Shown: in pieces, positions 5,689-10,408 of the stretch
Numbering within the stretch: the first letter of the stretch is position 1
Layout of the letters: every line of letters starts with the position of its first letter
From: Eubacterium sp.
GTDB taxonomy: Bacteria > Bacillota > Clostridia > Lachnospirales > Lachnospiraceae
DNA length: 10,408 nt
Assembly (NCBI GenBank): GCA_020844525.1
Contig: JAJGAH010000046.1
Span: 1-10,408, forward strand
Direction: 5' to 3'
Notes under the pieces: generated by a model
Databases searched by the model: none
The model's input: only the letters and a program-made list of their open reading frames with translations
Told to the model about the DNA's origin: nothing
Made by a program: the position numbers and the translations under genes

Positions 5689-7923
5689 ATGAATTTCTCT
5701 CTCGATAGAACGCAATTGAAGAGGCTTGCGATTATTGCGATGGTTGTTGACCATACAGCATGGGGCTTTGTGAGATTTATGTCGCCACTGGGTCAGGCTA
5801 TGCATATATTCGGCAGACTCACCCTGCCTATTATGTGTTTCTTTATTGCGGAGGGCTACCGCCATACCTCCGATCTGCGCAGATATATTGAACGTATGGT
5901 GACATTTGCGGCAGTTTCTGTGATTCCATTCTACCTCTTTTTCCACAAGGAGTACTACTACAGGCAGAATATCATCTTTGATCTGACACTGGCACTTCTC
6001 GCCCTTGCTGCCCTGGAGAAGAAGTCCTGGTCCCGGGTGGTCAGGGGAGTCCTTTTCGCTGTGATTTTAACTGTCTCCATTCTGATCGGGGGATGGATCA
6101 TTATGCCCATCATCTATGTCATAATATTTTATTACGGTAAGACATGGAAGAGGAAGTGTGTTCTCTTTACAGGGGCAACTGTCCTCATGGAGGCTGTAGT
6201 CATAGGGTTCATCCTTACCAATCGGATCTACCATTATTCCATATATAGGTGGACGGTCAGTGAGAGGATCTATCTCTTGTTCTTCGTCCTTGCTTTGATT
6301 CCCTTATCCTTTTACAATGGAAAGAAAGGGAAGGACTGCACCGGAAGATACTTTTTCTACTGCTTTTATCCCGCACATTTTATGGTTCTCTGGACCATAA
6401 GACAGTTTCTTGATGGGAGAGCGGACCTTTATCATATATATATTGCCGTTCATCTGATCGGATTTTTTGTAATAGGTGTCGCATTGGCATTCGTCTTTTT
6501 CGCCGTGCGTCCTTCAAGAGCCCAGTCTGCAGTGGCTCTCTTCCTCGCTTTTGGCCTGGTATATGTGCTTGGTTTTCTGCTTGAGATAACGAGCAGCAAT
6601 CTGGAAGCAATTCTTACAGCGACAAGGGTGGAGTATGCCGGACTTATTCTGGTGCTTTTATCTATGGCGCTGGTGGTGCAGGAGCTGTGTCATATCCGTG
6701 TGCCATACCCGGTTCTGGCGACGGCCTTTACTGTCTCATGCATCCTCATGTATGGGCAATTTACGACGGGCAGGAATGGACTGTTCTATAATGGGGTTAC
6801 CGTGGCAAAGAATGATGGACCCTTTCCCCACCTCTACATTGCCTCCTATGGCCCTCTATTCTATACCAGCATCATATATGCAGCTGTCTTCTACCTCTAT
6901 GTGGTTTGGCTTGGGTTAAGAAGTTCAAGGGGATCAAATATCCTGCAGAAGAAGCGGATGCGATACCTTCTGATCGCTTTCCTGTTCTGCTGGCTGCCGA
7001 TTCCCCTGAAGCTGTCAGGGCTGACAGGTCAGTATGAGTTTCCAGCTATTGGTATTGCCGGAGCAGCGATTTTTATCTCTCTCTCATTCGTTAAATACCA
7101 GTGCCTGGATTCTATGTCCACCAATATCTCGAATGCCATGAACCATGGGAATGAAGGAATTATAGTTATCGACAGCAATGAAAGGATCCTGTACCACAAC
7201 GAGAGCAGCCATGCCATTTTTGGAAAATTTGATGATTATACCCAAATAGATAGCCTTCCCCTGATCGGAGAGGCTGTCGCTTATGGACGGGACAGAATAA
7301 GGAAGGATGATAAGATATACGAGATCCGGACTGAGCCCGTGCGTGAGAAGGAAGTGGACATTGGGAGTATTATCTGGATTATAGACCTGACCTCGTACTA
7401 TGACCATCTGGAAGAGGTGGAAATCGTCGCTTCGACCGATTCTCTGACAGGGATCAAGAACAGGGTCTGGTTTGAGAAAAAGGTCATGGATGCAGTCGAG
7501 AAGAAAACACCAGGGACTTTTATGATGATTGATCTCGATAATTTCAAGAAGGTGAATGACACCTACGGGCATCAGAGTGGGGATGATGTCTTGAAGCGTT
7601 TGGCCAGGGTGATCATGTCCGAATCGGAAGACGGCTATTGTGGCAGGATAGGAGGAGATGAATTCTGTGTTTTTATCCCGCACGTGACGTCGTATGAGGA
7701 GGCATTGAAGAGGGCGGATGTTTTGATTGAAGGCTATAGCAGGGCAATTTCCCAGATGCCTTTTCACGACCTGACATCCATGTCTGTGGGAGCTGTACTT
7801 GCTGATGCATCTTCCTATACAGATAATAAGGTGAATTATTCTGCCCTCTACCGGGAGGCAGACAGGGAGCTCTATCGCGCCAAGCAGGCGGGTAAAGGGA
7901 TCTGTTTCGTAGGAAAGCTCTGA
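5689..7923 (+). CDS. TraX-like acyltransferase / 7TM sensor / PAS / GGDEF diguanylate cyclase fusion
   Basis: This is a 744-residue membrane protein that should make cyclic-di-GMP in response to a membrane or extracellular cue. Residues 5-242 look like a TraX-family domain: LKRLAIIAMVVDHTAW at the N-terminus, GRLTLPIMCFFIAEGYRHT (42-60) and a closing FYCFYPAHFMVLW with H230. Residues 246-470 match the 7TM N-terminal region of some histidine kinases, including FLLEITSSNLEAIL and VEYAGLILVLLS. A PAS domain covers about 482-575 (NEGIIVIDSNERILYHN). The GGDEF domain (580-744) is complete: DSLTGIKNR, D615 in DLDNFKKVND, and GGDEF at 655-659. The RxxD inhibitory site before GGDEF is absent (the stretch reads SESEDGYCGR). 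The ATG at 5689 follows GGAG by 8 nt. It stands alone between two terminators. The TraX assignment is from motifs and less sure than the GGDEF call. Confidence 0.86.
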   Translation: MNFSLDRTQLKRLAIIAMVVDHTAWGFVRFMSPLGQAMHIFGRLTLPIMCFFIAEGYRHTSDLRRYIERMVTFAAVSVIPFYLFFHKEYYYRQNIIFDLTLALLALAALEKKSWSRVVRGVLFAVILTVSILIGGWIIMPIIYVIIFYYGKTWKRKCVLFTGATVLMEAVVIGFILTNRIYHYSIYRWTVSERIYLLFFVLALIPLSFYNGKKGKDCTGRYFFYCFYPAHFMVLWTIRQFLDGRADLYHIYIAVHLIGFFVIGVALAFVFFAVRPSRAQSAVALFLAFGLVYVLGFLLEITSSNLEAILTATRVEYAGLILVLLSMALVVQELCHIRVPYPVLATAFTVSCILMYGQFTTGRNGLFYNGVTVAKNDGPFPHLYIASYGPLFYTSIIYAAVFYLYVVWLGLRSSRGSNILQKKRMRYLLIAFLFCWLPIPLKLSGLTGQYEFPAIGIAGAAIFISLSFVKYQCLDSMSTNISNAMNHGNEGIIVIDSNERILYHNESSHAIFGKFDDYTQIDSLPLIGEAVAYGRDRIRKDDKIYEIRTEPVREKEVDIGSIIWIIDLTSYYDHLEEVEIVASTDSLTGIKNRVWFEKKVMDAVEKKTPGTFMMIDLDNFKKVNDTYGHQSGDDVLKRLARVIMSESEDGYCGRIGGDEFCVFIPHVTSYEEALKRADVLIEGYSRAISQMPFHDLTSMSVGAVLADASSYTDNKVNYSALYREADRELYRAKQAGKGICFVGKL

Positions 7924-7994
7924 AATTATCAGGATTTAATAAGATGCCAGGGATGCATCAGAATCAAAAAAAAGAAAAGCTAAGGAACGTAAGC

Positions 7995-8045
7995 AAACAG
8001 GCCTGCCACACGTGGTGAAAATGTGTGGCAGGCCTGTTTATTTTT
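7995..8045 (+). terminator. Long-stem terminator between the convergent GGDEF and antiporter genes
   Basis: A perfect 17-bp stem pairs 7995-8011 (AAACAGGCCTGCCACAC) with 8023-8039 around an 11-nt loop. On the plus strand it runs into TTTATTTTT, a good U-tract ending the GGDEF gene. On the minus strand the stem is followed by GCTTACG, so the tract for the antiporter mRNA is poor, though the structure may still help end or protect that transcript. Confidence 0.9.
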
Positions 8046-8081
8046 GCATGTTTTCGTCAGGTGCTTCAGCTGGCGTTATTT

Positions 8082-9290
8082 TCAGCCGGCTGCTTTTTCT
8101 GCAGCCTTTGCCGGTTTAGTCTTGTCGGTTCTGGCATACAGAGCCTTCAGGGCAATCGGGGTGATGATCGAGCTGATAATGATCAGCAGGATAACAGATG
8201 TGAAGTATCTGCTGTCCAGCATGCCAGCCTTCAGACCACGCTGTGCGACGATCAGTGCTACCTCGCCACGGGTCATCATGCCAACACCAATCTTCAGACT
8301 GTCAGAGCCGCTGTATCCGCAGATCTTCGCCATAGCGCCGCAGCCGATGATCTTTCCGACCAGACCGACGACAACAAACGCAAGGGAGAACAGAAGAATC
8401 GTTGTGTCAAGCTTCCGCAGGTTGGTCTGCAGTCCGATGCTTGCAAAGAAGATCGGTCCGAAGATCATGTAGGAATTAATGTCCATCTTCCGGCCGATGT
8501 ATTCCGCGTCGTCCAGGGAGCAGAGAATGACACCTGCGCAGTATGCACCAGTGATATCCGCAACACCGAAATACTTGTCTGCAATATAGGACAGTGCAAA
8601 GGCAAGTGCAAGTCCAATGATCGGGATACGTCTGGTATGGGGATATCTCTTGTCGATTTTCTTCATGACCAGATAAATGATATATCCGACGCCTGCTGCA
8701 AGTACAAAGAAAAGGAAGGTCTTTATGGCAACGACGCCGAGGTTTGCGTCCGGGTTCTTCAGGCTGATGACAGCGGTGAGAACCAGAATACCGATGACAT
8801 CATCGATAATGGCCGCACTCATAATGGTTGTGCCGACTTCGGTTGAAAGCTTTCCGAGCTCACGCAGTGCCTGAACGGTAATACTTACAGACGTTGCAGC
8901 AAGAATGGTTCCAATGAAGAGGCCATGTGTGAAATTCTCGGTTCCAGGTCCGGAGAATCCATAAAAGCACATGAACAGCAGTGTTCCGAGAACCATTGGA
9001 ACGGCAACACCGGAGCAGGCAATCAGAGTTGCCTTCAGACCGGATTTCTTCAGCTGCTGAATATCGGTCTCCAGTCCGGCATTAAACATCAGAAGGATGA
9101 CACCAATCTCGGCCATCCCGGTCAGAAAGTCATTGCTCTGCACAATATTGAATACGCTGGGTCCGATCAGCAGGCCGGCTACAATTTCACCTGCCACCTG
9201 AGGAGCCTTCAGCTTTCGGGCCACCAGTCCGAAAAATTTCGCACAGATAATGATGATTGCAAGATCTCTTAAAATGCTTAGCGTGTCCAT
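8082..9290 (-). CDS. CPA2-family cation:proton antiporter (Kef/NapA type)
   Basis: This is a 402-residue inner-membrane antiporter of the CPA2 family, exchanging Na+ or K+ for protons to control pH and ion balance. The key motif is the paired aspartate D163-D164 in SAAIIDDVIGILVLT, typical of electrogenic CPA2 members such as NapA. Other matches are KAPQVAGEIVAGLLIGPS (28-45), GVILLMFNAGLETD (63-76) and GMMTRGEVALIVAQRG (337-352). About 12-13 hydrophobic segments are visible. The protein ends after the last helix in a short Ala/Lys tail, with no RCK/TrkA-N domain, so regulation as in KefB/C is not built in. The ATG at 9290 has AGGAG (9298-9302) 7 nt upstream, which favours it over an in-frame upstream start at 9329. 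It is divergent from ktrB, suggesting joint control of cation homeostasis. Confidence 0.94.
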   Translation of the reverse strand: MDTLSILRDLAIIIICAKFFGLVARKLKAPQVAGEIVAGLLIGPSVFNIVQSNDFLTGMAEIGVILLMFNAGLETDIQQLKKSGLKATLIACSGVAVPMVLGTLLFMCFYGFSGPGTENFTHGLFIGTILAATSVSITVQALRELGKLSTEVGTTIMSAAIIDDVIGILVLTAVISLKNPDANLGVVAIKTFLFFVLAAGVGYIIYLVMKKIDKRYPHTRRIPIIGLALAFALSYIADKYFGVADITGAYCAGVILCSLDDAEYIGRKMDINSYMIFGPIFFASIGLQTNLRKLDTTILLFSLAFVVVGLVGKIIGCGAMAKICGYSGSDSLKIGVGMMTRGEVALIVAQRGLKAGMLDSRYFTSVILLIIISSIITPIALKALYARTDKTKPAKAAEKAAG

Positions 9291-9358
9291 ACTCTCTCTC
9301 CTACAAAATAAACAAACTGCCAGGAACACAAAAGATAAATAAATTTTTCACAATTTAT

Positions 9359-9386
9359 ATTATAGGCTTTCAGCGGGGATTGTACA
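9359..9386 (-). promoter_or_regulatory. Candidate sigma-A promoter of the antiporter gene
   Basis: Read on the minus strand, a perfect -10 TATAAT covers 9364-9359. It is preceded, 16 bp away, by TGTACA (9386-9381), which matches four of six bases of the -35 consensus. The ATG lies about 60 nt downstream of the predicted start point, and the -35 falls inside the palindrome at 9381-9391. Confidence 0.5.
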
Positions 9387-9406
9387 GTACAAAAAAACAT
9401 ACAATC
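9378..9406. repeat. Nested inverted repeats, operator-like
   Basis: TGTAC-A-GTACA (9381-9391) is a perfect 11-bp palindrome. It is nested in a wider inverted repeat in which GATTGTA (9378-9384) pairs with TACAATC (9400-9406). The inner palindrome overlaps the -35 of the proposed antiporter promoter, the position expected of a repressor operator. Binding is inference. Confidence 0.5.
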
Positions 9407-9475
9407 TTTATGAAATCTTTATATCAGCGCCGGAATATTAATACGGTTTTTATGGAAAAAACAGGATAATGAATA

Positions 9476-9613
9476 ATGAAAGATATCTGTTCTGAAGTTC
9501 TGGAACGTGAAGACAGAGATACCGGATTTATCTATAAAAGCTTCAGGTTTATACACAGTTTTAGAAATTTTCTACAGATTCAAATACACAAAGAAAGGCC
9601 TCGGCAATTCTGA
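9476..9613 (+). CDS. Possible 45-codon leader ORF upstream of ktrB
   Basis: An ATG at 9476 opens 45 codons that end with TGA at 9611-9613, leaving a single base before the ktrB ATG at 9615. AGGA at 9463-9466 is 9 nt before its start. The peptide (MKDICSEVLEREDRD at its start) is acidic first and basic and aromatic later, with no family resemblance and no membrane segment that I recognise. The reason to list it is that ktrB lacks a well-placed ribosome binding site of its own, so translation could be coupled through this ORF. A chance ORF of this length is also quite possible, and the promoter candidate at 9510-9538 would start inside it. Confidence 0.3.
   Translation: MKDICSEVLEREDRDTGFIYKSFRFIHSFRNFLQIQIHKERPRQF
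9510..9538 (+). promoter_or_regulatory. Weak candidate promoter of ktrB
   Basis: AAGACA (9510-9515) and TATAAA (9533-9538) are spaced by exactly 17 bp and match four and five of six consensus bases. Transcription would begin near 9545, about 70 nt before the ktrB ATG. Confidence 0.35.
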
Positions 9614-9614
9614 T

Positions 9615-10408
9615 ATGAAGAAAATGATATTTAAACTGGAACACCTGAAGCCTGCGCAGGTGATAATACTTGGATTTCTGCTGGTGATTGTCGCAGGAAC
9701 ACTGCTGCTGATGCTGCCGTTTTCCTCACAGCCCGCAGGGTCGGCGGGATTTGCAGATTCCTTATTCACAGCTACCTCCGCGGTATGCGTGACAGGGCTG
9801 GTTGTGCAGGATACAGCAAGCTTCTGGACACCCTTCGGGCAGGTAGTGATTCTCTGCCTGATCCAGATCGGAGGTCTGGGTGTTGTTACTGTGGCATTGG
9901 CACTGGCCCTGGTCTCCGGCAGGAAAATCGGTCTTCTGCAGCGGAATATTATGCAGGAATCTATTTCCGCCCCACAGATCTGCGGCATTGTAAAGTTCAC
10001 AAGATTCATCCTTCTTTCAACCTTCAGCATCGAGGGGATTGGCGCAGCTATTATGCTGCCGGAATTTGTTAAGAGGTTCGGACCGGCAGAGGGAATCTGG
10101 TGTGCCGTCTTCCACTCGGTGTCAGCATTCTGCAATGCCGGATTTGATCTGATGGGGAAAGGGCATAAGTATGCATCGCTTACGTCCTTTGCGGCGAATC
10201 CGGTGATCAACTGTACAATCATGGGGCTGATTATTGTCGGCGGGATTGGCTTTCTGACCTGGATGGATTTTGCAATTCACGGTATACACCTCAGAAAATT
10301 CCGTCTGCAGAGCAGAGTGGTTCTTCTGGTGACAGTGATTCTGATTGCAGTGCCCGCTGTTTGCTTTTACTTTGGAGAGTTTACGACCGGCACCACGAAA
10401 GAGAGAAT
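9615..10408 (+). CDS. ktrB: KtrB/TrkH-family potassium uptake channel subunit, N-terminal part (runs off window)
   Basis: The first 264 residues of a potassium-translocating membrane protein are present; the frame is still open at the window end. Two of the four pore loops are visible. The first is SAVCVTGLVVQDT with filter glycine G61, and the second is SAFCNAGFDLMG with filter glycine G176. IQIGGLG (83-89) and IVGGIGFLTW (207-216) are the glycine-rich repeats that follow each pore. The N-terminus enters the first pore unit after one helix, as in KtrB, without the extra leading helices of enteric TrkH. It would take up K+ together with a cytosolic KtrA/TrkA RCK subunit, which may be encoded downstream. 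No good Shine-Dalgarno lies 5-10 nt before the ATG at 9615; AAAGG at 9594-9598 is 16 nt away. The alternative ATG at 9624 is no better. Confidence 0.93.
   Translation, partial: MKKMIFKLEHLKPAQVIILGFLLVIVAGTLLLMLPFSSQPAGSAGFADSLFTATSAVCVTGLVVQDTASFWTPFGQVVILCLIQIGGLGVVTVALALALVSGRKIGLLQRNIMQESISAPQICGIVKFTRFILLSTFSIEGIGAAIMLPEFVKRFGPAEGIWCAVFHSVSAFCNAGFDLMGKGHKYASLTSFAANPVINCTIMGLIIVGGIGFLTWMDFAIHGIHLRKFRLQSRVVLLVTVILIAVPAVCFYFGEFTTGTTKER

Larger units (their letters stand above)
9291..9614. other. 324-bp divergent control region between the antiporter and ktrB
   Basis: This AT-rich stretch holds the antiporter ribosome binding site and likely promoter, a nested palindrome, and on the ktrB side a possible promoter and a 45-codon ORF. 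I looked for the conserved core of a ydaO-type cyclic-di-AMP riboswitch, which often precedes potassium genes in Firmicutes, and did not recognise one. No tRNA or strong terminator is seen. Confidence 0.6.

Noticed and set aside
8025..8846. A 273-codon plus-strand ORF opposite the antiporter
   Set aside because: It overlaps the terminator and runs antisense to a well-supported antiporter; composition is Cys/Asp/Asn-rich as in shadow frames.
9407..9614. ydaO-type cyclic-di-AMP riboswitch before ktrB
   Set aside because: Expected from known biology of potassium genes in Firmicutes, but I could not find its conserved core in the sequence; a covariance-model search would settle it.

Overview
The window looks like chromosome of a low-to-mid GC Firmicute, most likely a Clostridia/Lachnospiraceae-type gut or oral anaerobe. 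The basis is the strong AGGAG-type ribosome binding sites, the clostridial-style MATE pump, a KtrB-type potassium channel subunit, and a gene style of short intergenic spaces with Rho-independent terminators. This placement is inference from style and gene content; no 16S rRNA or other marker is present.

Layout. (1) Positions 1-1418 (+): the 3' end of pabB overlaps pabC by 14 bp. Together they would turn chorismate into p-aminobenzoate for folate. (2) 1431-2804 (-): a MATE multidrug/metabolite exporter, convergent with pabC and only 12 bp away. (3) 2929-5516 (+): a glutathionylspermidine-synthetase-like circularly permuted ATP-grasp ligase, a small CPYC glutaredoxin and a membrane PAP2 phosphatase, ending at a clear terminator (5566-5598). 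The gaps before the glutaredoxin and before the phosphatase each hold short tandem repeats with a period of about 18 bp. (4) 5689-7923 (+): a stand-alone 744-aa protein joining a TraX-like acyltransferase membrane domain, a histidine-kinase-type 7TM sensor domain, a PAS domain and an intact GGDEF diguanylate cyclase domain. It is isolated by terminators on both sides. (5) 8082-9290 (-): a CPA2 cation:proton antiporter, divergent from (6) 9615-end (+): a KtrB/TrkH potassium uptake subunit cut by the window edge. The 324-bp divergent region between them holds palindromes, a likely antiporter promoter and a possible 45-codon leader ORF that stops 1 nt before the ktrB ATG.

How the parts may work together. 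pabB/pabC form one folate step pair. The antiporter and KtrB form an ion-homeostasis pair sharing one control region. The ligase, glutaredoxin and perhaps the divergent MATE pump could be a small thiol or peptide-conjugate module, but this rests on gene order and motifs only. The most unusual item is the TraX-7TM-PAS-GGDEF fusion, which would couple a membrane acyltransferase-like domain and a ligand-sensing 7TM domain to cyclic-di-GMP synthesis in one chain.
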